This document shows, one piece after another, positions 22,041 to 30,520 of a DNA stretch of 64,000 nucleotides (its first letter is position 1; each line of letters starts with the position of its first letter). Under the pieces are notes generated by a model. It did not search any database and had not been told where the DNA came from. It saw only the letters and a list, made by a program, of their open reading frames with translations. The position numbers were made by a program, and so were the translations under genes. The stretch comes from Microbacterium sp. No. 7 (lineage in GTDB: Bacteria > Actinomycetota > Actinomycetes > Actinomycetales > Microbacteriaceae). The DNA lies in the NCBI RefSeq assembly GCF_001314225.1, contig NZ_CP012697.1:3348001-3412000 (forward strand), written 5' to 3'.

Positions 22041-23738
22041 GTGACTTCATCCGCTTCTTCCGAGACCGCCGCGCCGGCGGCCTCGCCCATGACGCGCCGC
22101 CGGGTGCTCGAGGCCCTCTCGGGTCTCATCCTCGGCATGTTCGTGTCGATGCTCGCCTCCACCGTCGTGTCGTCGTCGCTGCCGGTGATCGTGCACGACC
22201 TGGGCGGCGACCAGACCGCGTTCACGTGGGTCGTCACGTCCACGCTGCTCACCACGGCGATCTCCACCCCGATCTGGGGCAAGCTCGCCGACCTCACGAA
22301 CCGCAAGCTGCTGTACCAGCTCGCGATCGTCATCTTCATCGCCGCGACCGCCGCGGCGGGCTTCGCGCAGGACCCCGCGACGCTCATCGCGTTCCGCGCG
22401 GTGCAGGGCATCGGCGCGGGCGGCCTCGCCGCGCTGAGCCAGGTGATCATGGCCGACATCATCAGCCCCCGCGAGCGCGGCCGCTACATGGGACTGTTCG
22501 GCGCGGTCATGGCGCTCGCGACGATCGGCGGGCCGCTGCTGGGCGGCGTCATCACCGACGCGTTCGGCTGGCGCTGGAACTTCTTCGTCGCGCTGCCCGT
22601 CGCGATCGCCGCGCTCATCCTCGTGCAGACGACCCTGCGCCTGTCCACCGTGCCGAAGAAGAAGGTCAGCATCGACTACCTCGGCATCGTGCTGCTCGCC
22701 GTCTCGGTCTCGCTGCTGCTCATCTGGGTGACCAGCGCCGGCACCGACTTCGACTGGTGGAGCGTGCAGACGGTGCTCATGGTCGGCATCGCCCTCGTGA
22801 GCGCCGTGCTGTTCATCGTCGTCGAGCTCCGCTCGCGCGAGCCGCTCATCCCGCTCTCGCTCTTCCGCGACCGCACCTTCACGCTCTCGGTCGTCGCCTC
22901 GATCGCGACGGGCATCGCGATGTTCGGCGCCTCGGTCTTCCTCAGCCAGTACATGCAGCTCGCCCGCGGCGCGACGCCCACGCAGGCGGGTCTCATGACG
23001 ATCCCCATGATCGGCGGGCTGCTCGTCGCGTCGATCGGCGTCGGCGCCCTCGTCACGCGGTTCGGCCGCTGGAAGCCGTACCTCGTCGTCGGCGCGATCC
23101 TGCTCACGGCGGGCTCGGCGCTGCTCTCGACGATCCGCTACGACACCGACTTCGTGCTCGTCTCCGTCTACATGTTCCTGCTCGGCGCCGGCGTCGGCAT
23201 GACGATGCAGAACCTCGTGCTCGTCGTGCAGAACACCGCCAAGCCCACCGAGATCGGCGTCGCGAGCTCGGGCGTGACCTTCTTCCGCAGCCTCGGCGGC
23301 ACGATCGGCGTCTCGGTCATGGGCGCCGCGCTCGCCGCGCGTGTCATCGAGCTCATGGCCGGCGCGAAGGAGAAGCTGGCGACGACGATCGCCGGACTCG
23401 GCGACGAGGCGGCCTACTGGGCGCAGCAGCTGGAGTCGGGCGCCATGCCCAAGGTCTCGGACATGCCCGAGACGCTGCGCGTGCTCATCGAGGACATCTA
23501 CGCCCAGGGCATCTCGCACTCGTTCCTCATCGCCGTGCCGTTCGCGGTGCTGAGCCTCGTGGCGATCGTCTTCCTGCCCAACATCCCCCTGGGACGCATG
23601 ACGACGACCGAGCGGATGCACGCGGGCGAGGCCGACCTCGCGACCGTCTCCGCACCGGCCGCGATGGGCACGCTCACCGCCACGGGTAGCATCGACACGA
23701 CGACCACCGGGGCGGGGCGGGACAAGGACGCGGAATGA
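22041..23738 (+). CDS. DHA2 (EmrB/QacA-type) MFS drug exporter
   Basis: A 565-residue protein with about 14 membrane helices, a proton-driven multidrug efflux pump. The loop 2-3 motif is GKLADLTNRKLL, the antiporter motif C region is GPLLGGVITDAFGWRWNFF, and the extended tail after the last helix is Ala/Thr/Gly-rich. GTG after GAGGGG was preferred over the upstream ATG, which would place the operators inside the coding region. The stop overlaps the marR start (ATGA). Substrate-induced release of the MarR protein is the expected control. Confidence 0.93.
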   Translation: MTSSASSETAAPAASPMTRRRVLEALSGLILGMFVSMLASTVVSSSLPVIVHDLGGDQTAFTWVVTSTLLTTAISTPIWGKLADLTNRKLLYQLAIVIFIAATAAAGFAQDPATLIAFRAVQGIGAGGLAALSQVIMADIISPRERGRYMGLFGAVMALATIGGPLLGGVITDAFGWRWNFFVALPVAIAALILVQTTLRLSTVPKKKVSIDYLGIVLLAVSVSLLLIWVTSAGTDFDWWSVQTVLMVGIALVSAVLFIVVELRSREPLIPLSLFRDRTFTLSVVASIATGIAMFGASVFLSQYMQLARGATPTQAGLMTIPMIGGLLVASIGVGALVTRFGRWKPYLVVGAILLTAGSALLSTIRYDTDFVLVSVYMFLLGAGVGMTMQNLVLVVQNTAKPTEIGVASSGVTFFRSLGGTIGVSVMGAALAARVIELMAGAKEKLATTIAGLGDEAAYWAQQLESGAMPKVSDMPETLRVLIEDIYAQGISHSFLIAVPFAVLSLVAIVFLPNIPLGRMTTTERMHAGEADLATVSAPAAMGTLTATGSIDTTTTGAGRDKDAE

Positions 23739-24253
23739 ACGAGAGCGCTCGGGCCGCGCAGACCCACGCGCGCGGCCCCGGATCGGCCGACGCATCCCGC
23801 ACCGCGCCGGCCGATCCGGATGCCGCCCGCACCGAGGCCGTCAGGGCGCTGGAGGTCGAGTTCGGCGAGCTCGCCAACCGGTTCCGCCGCTATCTCGCCC
23901 TCAACGCGCAGCGGCTGGCCCCCGGCATGCTCCCCGGCGCCTACAAGCTCTTCACGACGATCGCGCGCCGCGGGCCCATCACGCCGTCGGCGCTCGCGGA
24001 GCTGCTCATCATCGATCGCGGGCAGGTGAGCCGCGCGGTGCGCGAGCTGGAGCGGCACGGGCTCGTGCAGCGCGAGCCCGACCCCGAGGACGGGCGGTCG
24101 AGCCTGCTCTCGGCCACGCCCGAGGGGCTCGAGCGGCTCGCGGCGGCGCGCGCACCGCAGGAGGGCACGCTGCTCCGGGCGCTGGAGGACTGGCCCGTGC
24201 ACGACATCCAGCAGCTCGCGCGGCTGCTGCACACGCTGCTCAACGAACTCTGA
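23735..24253 (+). CDS. MarR-family transcriptional regulator
   Basis: A 172-residue winged-helix regulator. An N-terminal disordered stretch of about 40 residues is followed by the dimer helix, then the HTH (ITPSALAELLIIDRGQVSRA) and the wing DPEDGRSSLLSATPEG, which fits the MarR D-x-R-S motif. It is translated by coupling from the exporter gene (4-base overlap), and two palindromes suited to it lie at the operon head. The regulator being the distal gene gives a feedback loop in which exporter and repressor rise together. Confidence 0.92.
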   Translation: MNESARAAQTHARGPGSADASRTAPADPDAARTEAVRALEVEFGELANRFRRYLALNAQRLAPGMLPGAYKLFTTIARRGPITPSALAELLIIDRGQVSRAVRELERHGLVQREPDPEDGRSSLLSATPEGLERLAAARAPQEGTLLRALEDWPVHDIQQLARLLHTLLNEL

Positions 24254-24268
24254 CGCGCGCCGCGGGAT

Positions 24269-24364
24269 TCACCCGTCGGCTTGGGCGTCGCTCACCCGTC
24301 GATCTGCGCGCGACGATCACCCGTCGGCTTGCGCAACGCTCACCCGTCGATCTGCGCGCGACGC
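24269..24364. repeat. 48-bp tandem duplication covering the 3' end of the DUF1801 gene
   Basis: Units 24269-24316 and 24317-24364 are identical except for a few bases. Each contains TCACCCGTCG twice and CGATCTGCGCGCGACG once. The second unit contains the real stop codon and last codons (RRAQIDG) of the DUF1801 gene, and the first repeats that gene end out of context. Confidence 0.88.
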
Positions 24365-24684
24365 GCGGCGGCGAGCGCACGGAGCACGTCGTCGGGCACG
24401 ACGGCATCCCGCGTGAAGCGGATGGTCCCCTTGACGTGCTGGATGCCGTCGAGCAGCGGCAGGATGTCGATGAGCGCGGCCGGGCTGAACGGGAAGACGC
24501 CGAAGTGATGTCGCGCGCGCATGACCGAGATGAGCGACTGGCCGCGGTAGAGGAGCGCGGGCATGCCGTAGCCGAGGCCCTGCTCGGTGTCGGGCACCGC
24601 GTCTCGCACGACGTCGTACGCGTGGGCGATGATCGCCGCATCGGCCGGCTCGAGTCCCGCTAGATAGTCGTCGACGGTTCCCAT
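24340..24684 (-). CDS. DUF1801 (YdhG-like) domain protein
   Basis: A 114-residue single-domain protein. The conserved DUF1801 features are TVDDYLAGLEPADAAIIAHA at the N-terminus, GYGMPALLYRG and HHFGVFPFSPAAL in the middle, and HVKGTIRF near the C-terminus. The family resembles frataxin-like iron-binding YdhG proteins but has no agreed function. Its last codons lie in a duplicated 48-bp segment, which may be a recent slippage product. It stands alone between the marR gene (convergent) and a large palindrome. Confidence 0.88.
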   Translation of the reverse strand: MGTVDDYLAGLEPADAAIIAHAYDVVRDAVPDTEQGLGYGMPALLYRGQSLISVMRARHHFGVFPFSPAALIDILPLLDGIQHVKGTIRFTRDAVVPDDVLRALAAARRAQIDG

Positions 24685-24708
24685 GTCGGCATCCTGTCAC
24701 CAATCTCG

Positions 24709-24771
24709 CCGAGATGGTGGGTTTCTCGCGGAGACCGCCCCACCGTCTCGGCGAGAAACCCACCATCTCGG
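24709..24771. repeat. Intergenic palindrome, word 4 (21-bp perfect arms)
   Basis: The arms at 24709-24729 and 24751-24771 are exact complements; the core word is GAGATGGTGGGTTTCTCGC. The 21-base loop itself contains GAGAC...GTCTC, so a single long hairpin can form. No gene lies between 24685 and 24853. Confidence 0.9.
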
Positions 24772-24853
24772 CGGAGACGAGACCGGGGCGGGGCGGGAGG
24801 GGCGCGGGGGCGCAGGAGCGCTCGGGGCGCAGGGTGGTCAGGGCGCGGCGGGA

Positions 24854-25741
24854 TCAGGGCGCGGGCGGGATCAGGGCGCGGCGGGCCTCGGCAACGATCT
24901 CGGCGGCGACGTCGTCGAGCAGCGGCGAGCGCAGGTTCCACTGCTGCCAGTGGAGCGGCACGTCGACGGGCGCACCGCCCAGCAGCACCAGCTCCCCCGC
25001 GTCGAGCGCCGGCTGCGCCTGCAGGCGCGGCAGCATCGCCCAGCCGAGCCCCAGCCGCACCGCGGTGACGAAGTCGTGCGACGCGGGCACGCGGTGCCGC
25101 GGCGGTGCCGCGAGGTCGGCGTCCTGCTGTGCGAGCCACTGCGACTGCAGGTCGTCGCGCGCGTCGAAGTCGACGACCGGGGCCGCCGCGAGCGCCGCGG
25201 GGGTCGGCCCGTCGGGGAACCAGCGGTCGACCACCGCAGGCGCGGCCATGGCCTCGTAGCGCAGCACGCCCAGCGCGGTGACGCGGCAGCCCGCGACGGG
25301 CTCGGCGCGCGAGGTGACCGCCGCCGTCACGGTGCCCGCCTCGAGGAGCGTCGCGGTGAAGTCCTGGTCGTCCCGATGCAGGTCGAACACGACCTCGTGC
25401 CGGGCGCCCGCACGCGCGAGCGCGGGCAGGAACCACGTCGCGAGCGAGTCGGCGTTGACGGCGATCGGCAGCGTCGCCGTGCGGCCCTCGCCGAGCTCGG
25501 CGAGGGCGTCGTTGTGCAGCAGTGCGAGCTGCCGCGCGTAGCGCAGGATCGGATGCGCGGCCGACGTGGGCCGCGCGGGCCTCGAGCGCACGAGCAGCAC
25601 ACGGCCCGCCTGCTCCTCGAGCGCGCGGATGCGCTGGCTCACGGCCGACGGCGTGATGTGCAGGCGGCGCGCGGCGGCATCCATGCTGCCCTCGTCGACG
25701 ACCGCCGCGAGGGTCATCGCGAGCTCCGGGACGAGCTGCAT
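24854..25741 (-). CDS. lysG: LysR-type regulator, ArgP/LysG subfamily
   Basis: A 295-residue regulator. The N-terminal HTH (AAARRLHITPSAVSQRIRAL) and the conserved R-L-L-V-R-x-R-P segment after it (here VLLVRSRPARPT) place it in the ArgP/IciA group. The ATG (reading MQLVPEL) has AAGGAG at the right distance; a GTG three codons earlier overlaps that site. It is divergent from a LysE exporter gene, the same arrangement as lysG-lysE in Corynebacterium, where basic amino acids activate export. Activation of the exporter by Lys or Arg is therefore expected but inferred. Confidence 0.92.
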   Translation of the reverse strand: MQLVPELAMTLAAVVDEGSMDAAARRLHITPSAVSQRIRALEEQAGRVLLVRSRPARPTSAAHPILRYARQLALLHNDALAELGEGRTATLPIAVNADSLATWFLPALARAGARHEVVFDLHRDDQDFTATLLEAGTVTAAVTSRAEPVAGCRVTALGVLRYEAMAAPAVVDRWFPDGPTPAALAAAPVVDFDARDDLQSQWLAQQDADLAAPPRHRVPASHDFVTAVRLGLGWAMLPRLQAQPALDAGELVLLGGAPVDVPLHWQQWNLRSPLLDDVAAEIVAEARRALIPPAP

Positions 25742-25813
25742 CTTCAGCACTCCTTATGCAGGTGAAGAATCATGAACTGGACTGTCGCTGCTGCCGACCC
25801 TACCGTCGATGGC
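25742..25813. promoter_or_regulatory. lysG-lysE divergent control region
   Basis: For lysE a -35-like TGGACT (25778-25783) and a -10 TACCGT (25801-25806) are 17 bases apart. The -10 ends 7 bases before GTG 25814, fitting a leaderless message. The segment upstream of the -35 (25742-25777), which contains ATCATGAAC, is where the LysR-type activator should bind. The activator site was not resolved further. Confidence 0.5.
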
Positions 25814-26602
25814 GTGCTCACCTCTGCTCTCGCGGGCCTCGGCCTCGGCCTGTCCCTCATCGTCGCGATCGGCGCGCAGAACCTGTTCGTGCTGCGGCAG
25901 GGGATGCGCCGCGAGCACGCCCTCACGGTCGCGGCCGTCTGCGCTCTCTCCGACGCCGCGCTCATCGTCGCGGGCGTCTCGGGGCTCGGGGCGCTGCTGC
26001 AGGCCGTGCCGTGGCTCGTCGACGCCGTGCGCTGGGCGGGCGCGGCGTTCCTCACGGGATACGCCGTGCTCGCCGCGCGCCGCGCGCTGCGGCCCACGGG
26101 CGAGAGCCTGCGCGTCGCCGACGAGGACCAGCGAGGCGACGGCGAGGGACGAAGCAGCGGCGCGGACCCGCGCACCGCCGGCGTGCACGCCCCGACGAGG
26201 GATGCCGTCGTGCTGCCCGCCCGCACCCCGGATGCCGGCACCGCCCCGGCGGTCCCCACCACACCCACCGCCGTCCCCACCACACCCGCCACCGCGACGA
26301 CCGCCCCGCGCTCGCGGCGCGCCGCGGTCGTGCTCACGTGCCTCGCGCTGACGTGGCTCAATCCGCACGTCTACCTCGACACGGTGTTCCTGCTCGGCTC
26401 GGTCGCGAGCACACACGGCGACGGGCGCTGGTGGTTCGCCGCGGGAGCCGTCGTGGCCTCCGTCGCATGGTTCTTCTCGCTCGCGGTCGGCGCGCGGTTC
26501 CTCGGGCGCTGGCTCGGCACGCCGCGCGCCTGGCGCGTGCTCGACGGCGTCATCGCGGTCGTGATGCTCGCGATCGCGGTCTCGCTCGTGCTGCCGCACT
26601 GA
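25814..26602 (+). CDS. lysE: LysE/ArgO-type basic amino-acid exporter
   Basis: A 262-residue membrane protein; an ATG 14 codons upstream is an alternative start. The N-terminal half has the LysE signature GLSLIVAIGAQNLFVLRQGM and three helices. The C-terminal half continues with WLNPHVYLDTVFLLGSVAST and two or three helices. Between them is a roughly 75-residue hydrophilic Pro/Thr-rich linker containing repeated VPTTP, much longer than the short loop of typical LysE proteins. It exports lysine and/or arginine. The start was chosen because it fits a promoter ending 7 bases upstream. Confidence 0.9.
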   Translation: MLTSALAGLGLGLSLIVAIGAQNLFVLRQGMRREHALTVAAVCALSDAALIVAGVSGLGALLQAVPWLVDAVRWAGAAFLTGYAVLAARRALRPTGESLRVADEDQRGDGEGRSSGADPRTAGVHAPTRDAVVLPARTPDAGTAPAVPTTPTAVPTTPATATTAPRSRRAAVVLTCLALTWLNPHVYLDTVFLLGSVASTHGDGRWWFAAGAVVASVAWFFSLAVGARFLGRWLGTPRAWRVLDGVIAVVMLAIAVSLVLPH

Positions 26603-26728
26603 CGCATCGCGCCGCCGCGCTCCGTGCCCCGGCCCGCAGCCCCCGGCCCAGCGCTCGCAGCGCCTCCTCCCCCGGCCGCGATCCCGCACCCCGGCATCCC
26701 CCTCGGGCATCCTCATCCCGTCATCTCG

Positions 26729-26746
26729 GATACTCTCTTCCGTATC
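26729..26746 (+). promoter_or_regulatory. Inverted repeat upstream of iclR-type gene
   Basis: GATAC (26729-26733) and GTATC (26742-26746) form a palindrome with an 8-base spacer, 40 bases before the ATG, in an A/T-enriched stretch. A self-regulatory site is possible. The rest of the gap from 26603 shows nothing recognisable. Confidence 0.35.
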
Positions 26747-26785
26747 GTGGACATCGCACGGACATCCAGGCGCGAGGGAGGCGGC

Positions 26786-27586
26786 ATGACCGACACGGGG
26801 GCCCAGCAGACGTCGCGCGCATCGACCGTGCAGTCGGTGGCGCGATCGTTCGAGCTGCTGGAGTGCATCGCCGCGCAGGGCGGCGACGCGCCGATCTCGG
26901 ACCTCGCGGAGGCCACCCGGCTCCCCCTGCCCACGATCCATCGCCTGCTGCACACGCTCATGGCCTCGGGGCACGTGCGCCAGCTGCCCAACCGACGCTA
27001 CGGGCTGGGCCCGCGTCTCATCCGCCTCGGCGAGGTCGCGAGCCGGCAGGTCGGCGCGTGGGCGCGCCCGCACCTCGCGGGCCTCGTCGAGGAGCTCGGC
27101 GAGACCGCGAACATGGCGATCCTCGACGGCGACATGGCGACCTACGTCGCGCAGGTGCCGTCGACGCACACCATGCGGATGTTCACGGAGGTCGGCCGGC
27201 GCGTGCACACGCACGCCTCGGGCGTCGGCAAGGCGATCCTGTCGCAGCTCGACGACGCCGACGTGCGCGCCCTGACCGAGCGCGCGGGGATGCCGACGCC
27301 CACCGTGCACACGATCAGCGACGTCGACGCCCTGCTCGCCGACCTCGCGACGACCCGCACCCGCGGATACGCGATCGATGACAACGAGCAGGAGCTCGGC
27401 GTGCGCTGCTTCGCCGTGCCGGTGCGCGGGATGCCGGCGCCGACGGCGATCTCGGTGTCGGGACCCGTCATGCGCGTCGACGAGGCGTTCGCGCGGCGCG
27501 CCATCCCGATCCTCACGGTGACGGCCAAGCGCATCGCGTCCGAGACGCGCGCCGAGAGCCGTCTCACCGATGCGCCACGCGGGTGA
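26786..27586 (+). CDS. IclR-family transcriptional regulator
   Basis: A 266-residue regulator. The winged helix spans residues about 12-75 (SVARSFELLECIAAQ, then ISDLAEATRLPLPTIHRLLH and RYGLGPRLI). The effector domain includes TANMAILDGDMATYVAQVPS, HTHASGVGKAILSQL and GYAIDDNEQELGVRCFAVPV, the last being the standard IclR signature. The ATG follows GAGGGAGG. It lies 104 bases upstream of and co-directional with malate synthase G, and a palindrome overlaps that gene's promoter. Control of glyoxylate or allantoin/glycolate metabolism is inferred from this location. Confidence 0.92.
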   Translation: MTDTGAQQTSRASTVQSVARSFELLECIAAQGGDAPISDLAEATRLPLPTIHRLLHTLMASGHVRQLPNRRYGLGPRLIRLGEVASRQVGAWARPHLAGLVEELGETANMAILDGDMATYVAQVPSTHTMRMFTEVGRRVHTHASGVGKAILSQLDDADVRALTERAGMPTPTVHTISDVDALLADLATTRTRGYAIDDNEQELGVRCFAVPVRGMPAPTAISVSGPVMRVDEAFARRAIPILTVTAKRIASETRAESRLTDAPRG

Positions 27587-27610
27587 CCCCCGCACGGTTT
27601 TCACGATGCG

Positions 27611-27648
27611 GAAACCAGGTTTCATTGTCGGCGCGCCGCCGTTAATCT
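27611..27648 (+). promoter_or_regulatory. glcB promoter with overlapping palindrome
   Basis: GAAACCAGGTTTC (27611-27623) is a perfect 6+1+6 palindrome that covers the -35-like TTTCAT (27620-27625). A -10 TAATCT (27643-27648) follows after 17 bases. IclR repressors bind such sites, so the upstream regulator is the obvious candidate. Confidence 0.6.
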
Positions 27649-27690
27649 GACCGCACGGCGCACCGCGCCCCGACCAGAGAGGACATCGTC

Positions 27691-29895
27691 ATGGCTCACG
27701 ACCCCGCGACCACCACGTCAGCCCCCGCTGCGAGCGACGCCGTCGAGCGCGCCGGCCTGCTCGTCGCACAGCCTCTCGTCGACTTCATCGAGGGCGAGGC
27801 GCTTCCGGCCGCGGGCCTGGAGCCCGACGCCTTCTGGCAGGGCGTCGCCGGCATCTTCGGCGACCTCGCGCCGCGCAACCGCGAGCTGCTGGCCGTGCGC
27901 GACGACCTGCAGGCCCGCATCGACGCGTACCACCGCGCGAACCCCGGCCAGCCCGAGCCGACGGCCTACCGCGCGTTCCTCGAGGAGATCGGCTATCTCG
28001 TGCCCGAGCCCGCCTCGCTGACGATCACGACCGAGAACGTCGACAGCGAGATCGCCGAGCAGGCGGGTCCGCAGCTCGTGGTGCCCGTGTCGAACGCGCG
28101 CTTCGCGATCAACGCCGCGAACGCCCGCTGGGGCTCGCTGTACGACGCCTTCTACGGCACCGACGCGATCGACCAGACCGGCGACCTCGCGCCGGGCAGC
28201 GGCTACAACCCCGCGCGCGGTGCCGAGGTCATCGCCCGCGGCCGGGCGCTGCTCGACCTCGCCGCTCCCCTGGCATCCGGCTCGCACGTCGACGCGACGT
28301 CGTACGCGGTCGCCGACGGCGCGCTGCGGGTGACGCTGGGCGACGGCACGACGACGGGCCTGCAGGACGCGGCCGCCTTCGCGGGCTTCACGGGCGACGC
28401 GGCGGCGCCGGCCGGCATCCTGCTGCAGCACAACGGGCTGCACCTGGAGATCGTGATCGACCGCGAGGGCGCCATCGGCCGCACCGACGCCGCGGGCGTG
28501 CAGGACATCGTGCTCGAGTCGGCCGTCACGACGATCATCGACCTCGAGGACTCCGTCGCCGCCGTGGACGCCGAGGACAAGGCGCTCTGCTACCGCAACT
28601 GGCGCGGGCTCATCGACGGCACGCTGCAGGAGCAGGTGACCAAGGGCGGCCGCACGTTCACGCGCGCCCTCAACCCCGACCGCGCCTACACCGCGCCCGA
28701 CGGCGGCTCGTTCGCGCTGCCCGGCCGCTCGCTGCTGTTCGTGCGCAACGTGGGCCACCTCATGACGACGGACGCCGTGCGCGACGCCGACGGCTACGAG
28801 CTGCCCGAGGGCATCCTCGACGCCGTCCTCACGACGCTCGGCGCGCTGCCGAGCCTGCGCGGCGAAGGCCCGCAGAACTCGCGCACCCGCTCGATGTACA
28901 TCGTGAAGCCCAAGATGCACGGTCCCGACGAGGTCGCCTTCGCGGTCGAGACGCTCGGGCGCGTGGAGGAGCTCTACGGCCTGCCGGCGCGGACGCTGAA
29001 GATCGGCATCATGGACGAGGAGCGTCGCACGACGGTGAACCTCAAGGCCTGCGTGGCCGCGGCGAGCGACCGCGTCGTGTTCATCAACACCGGCTTCCTC
29101 GACCGCACGGGCGATGAGATCCACACGTCGCTGCACGCGGGCCCGATGGTGCGCAAGGCCGACATGAAGAAGCAGCCGTTCCTGCTCGCCTACGAGAACG
29201 CGAACGTCGACACCGGCCTCGCCGCGGGCTTCCCGGGACGCGCGCAGATCGGCAAGGGGATGTGGGCCATGCCCGACCTCATGCACGACATGCTCGAGCA
29301 GAAGATCGGCCACGTGCGCTCGGGCGCGACGGCCGCGTGGGTGCCGTCGCCGACCGCCGCGACGCTGCACGCCCTGCACTACCACGAGGTCGACGCGCGC
29401 GCGGTGCAGAAGGAGATCGCGACGCGCGCGCCGCAGAGCATCGACCCGATCCTCGTGCCCCCGCTCGGCGACGCGTCGGCGCTGACCGACGACGAGAAGC
29501 AGGCCGAGGTCGACACGAACGTGCAGTCGATCCTGGGCTACGTGGTGCGCTGGATCGACCAGGGCGTCGGCTGCTCGAAGGTGCCCGACATCCTCGACGT
29601 CGGCCTGATGGAGGACCGGGCGACCCTGCGCATCTCCAGCCAGCTGCTGGCCAACTGGCTCGCGCACGAGGTGATCAGCGAGGAGCAGGTCGACGACGCG
29701 CTGCGCCGCCTGTCGTCGGTGGTCGACGCGCAGAACGCCGGCGACCCGCTGTACGAGCCGCTCCTCCGCGACGGCGTGCCGGGCATCGCCTTCGAGGCCG
29801 CCCGCAGCCTCATCGTCGACGGCGCGGTGCAGCCGAACGGCTACACCGAGCCGATCCTGCACCGCATGCGCCGCGCGAAGAAGGCCCGGGCGTAA
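27691..29895 (+). CDS. glcB: Malate synthase G
   Basis: A 734-residue monomeric enzyme condensing acetyl-CoA and glyoxylate to malate. Length and sequence match the G isoform: N-terminal [20 protein letters not shown], the beta domain, then the barrel with [50 protein letters not shown] and [17 protein letters not shown], and the C-terminal helical plug. A second, unrelated isoform (aceB, A type) lies at 40.5 kb. The gene follows the IclR gene and has its own promoter. It most likely serves glycolate/glyoxylate or purine-derived glyoxylate use, while aceB serves acetate growth. That division of labour is inferred. Confidence 0.97.
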   Translation: MAHDPATTTSAPAASDAVERAGLLVAQPLVDFIEGEALPAAGLEPDAFWQGVAGIFGDLAPRNRELLAVRDDLQARIDAYHRANPGQPEPTAYRAFLEEIGYLVPEPASLTITTENVDSEIAEQAGPQLVVPVSNARFAINAANARWGSLYDAFYGTDAIDQTGDLAPGSGYNPARGAEVIARGRALLDLAAPLASGSHVDATSYAVADGALRVTLGDGTTTGLQDAAAFAGFTGDAAAPAGILLQHNGLHLEIVIDREGAIGRTDAAGVQDIVLESAVTTIIDLEDSVAAVDAEDKALCYRNWRGLIDGTLQEQVTKGGRTFTRALNPDRAYTAPDGGSFALPGRSLLFVRNVGHLMTTDAVRDADGYELPEGILDAVLTTLGALPSLRGEGPQNSRTRSMYIVKPKMHGPDEVAFAVETLGRVEELYGLPARTLKIGIMDEERRTTVNLKACVAAASDRVVFINTGFLDRTGDEIHTSLHAGPMVRKADMKKQPFLLAYENANVDTGLAAGFPGRAQIGKGMWAMPDLMHDMLEQKIGHVRSGATAAWVPSPTAATLHALHYHEVDARAVQKEIATRAPQSIDPILVPPLGDASALTDDEKQAEVDTNVQSILGYVVRWIDQGVGCSKVPDILDVGLMEDRATLRISSQLLANWLAHEVISEEQVDDALRRLSSVVDAQNAGDPLYEPLLRDGVPGIAFEAARSLIVDGAVQPNGYTEPILHRMRRAKKARA

Positions 29896-29919
29896 CAGCC
29901 CCCCGGCCCCCGAGCCCCT

Positions 29920-30037
29920 CGAGTCAATCCCCGCCCGCCGAGTCAATACTCCTTCCGCGCTTGCGGGGTATTGACTCGGCGACGGAGGATTGACTCGGCG
30001 ACGGGGGGAGGGCTCGGCGAGGGAGGGTTGACTGGGC
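29920..30037. repeat. Intergenic palindrome, word 5, with repeated GAGTCAAT
   Basis: Core arms CCGAGTCAATAC (29938-29949) and GTATTGACTCGG (29968-29979) are exact complements. Further copies are GAGTCAATCC before the core (29920 onward), GGATTGACTCGGCG after it (29987 onward) and a degenerate GGGTTGACTGGG near 30027. The word therefore occurs at least five times, inverted about the centre. It lies in the 295-base gap after glcB. Confidence 0.82.
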
Positions 30038-30039
30038 GC

Positions 30040-30183
30040 ATGACCGCATCGGCCGCCGACTATCGTTGGCTCCTCGGCAACCTCCGCTACGAGAACTGGG
30101 TCGACGTCGCGTGACACCTGAGCTCCTGGAGGGCGAGTTCCTCGTCGCCGAGGTTCCCCCGCCCGCCGCCCCCGGCGCATGAT
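30040..30183 (+). other. Two overlapping mini-frames, possible degraded gene
   Basis: An ATG opens 24 codons (MTASAADYRWLLGNLRYENW and 4 more residues) ending at 30114. Its GTGA end overlaps a second 23-codon frame (MTPELLEGEFLVAEVPPPA...) ending at 30183. Both use protein-like residues rather than shadow composition and fill the space before acyP. No family is recognised; this may be a frameshifted remnant of a small gene or chance. Confidence 0.25.
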
Positions 30184-30190
30184 GGATGCC

Positions 30191-30466
30191 ATGAAACGGG
30201 TTCACGTCACGGTCGAAGGCAGGGTGCAGGGCGTCGGATACCGCTATGCCACCAGGTCAGAGGCGCTCCGCATCGGCGTCACCGGCTGGGTGCGCAATCT
30301 CGCCGACGGCCGCGTCGAGGCGGAGATCGAGGGCACCGACGCGCAGGTCGATGAGCTCCTCACCTGGATGCGCACGGGTCCTGCGTGGGCACGCGTGCAC
30401 GCCATCCGCGAGACCGAGACGGCACCGACCGGCGCGACGGGGTTCGAGGTGCGGGCGGACGGGTGA
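30191..30466 (+). CDS. acyP: Acylphosphatase
   Basis: A 91-residue enzyme hydrolysing acyl phosphates such as carbamoyl or acetyl phosphate. The active-site loop is VEGRVQGVGYR18 with the phosphate-binding arginine R18, and the catalytic asparagine N36 lies in TGWVRNLADGRVE. The length is exactly typical. The ATG at 30191 is preferred; another in-frame ATG four codons upstream has no better ribosome-binding site. Convergent with fdhD. Confidence 0.94.
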   Translation: MKRVHVTVEGRVQGVGYRYATRSEALRIGVTGWVRNLADGRVEAEIEGTDAQVDELLTWMRTGPAWARVHAIRETETAPTGATGFEVRADG

Positions 30467-30520
30467 AGCGAGGTCCGCACCGTCGCCGCCGGGCCGGATG
30501 AGTCAACGGGTGCTGCGCCC

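Noticed and set aside
22047..23795. A 582-codon minus-strand frame opposite the DHA2 exporter
   Set aside because: Composition of Arg/Asp/His repeats, no domain; the exporter reading is unambiguous.
27718..30192. An 824-codon minus-strand frame opposite malate synthase G
   Set aside because: Antisense shadow of glcB, with no recognisable motif.
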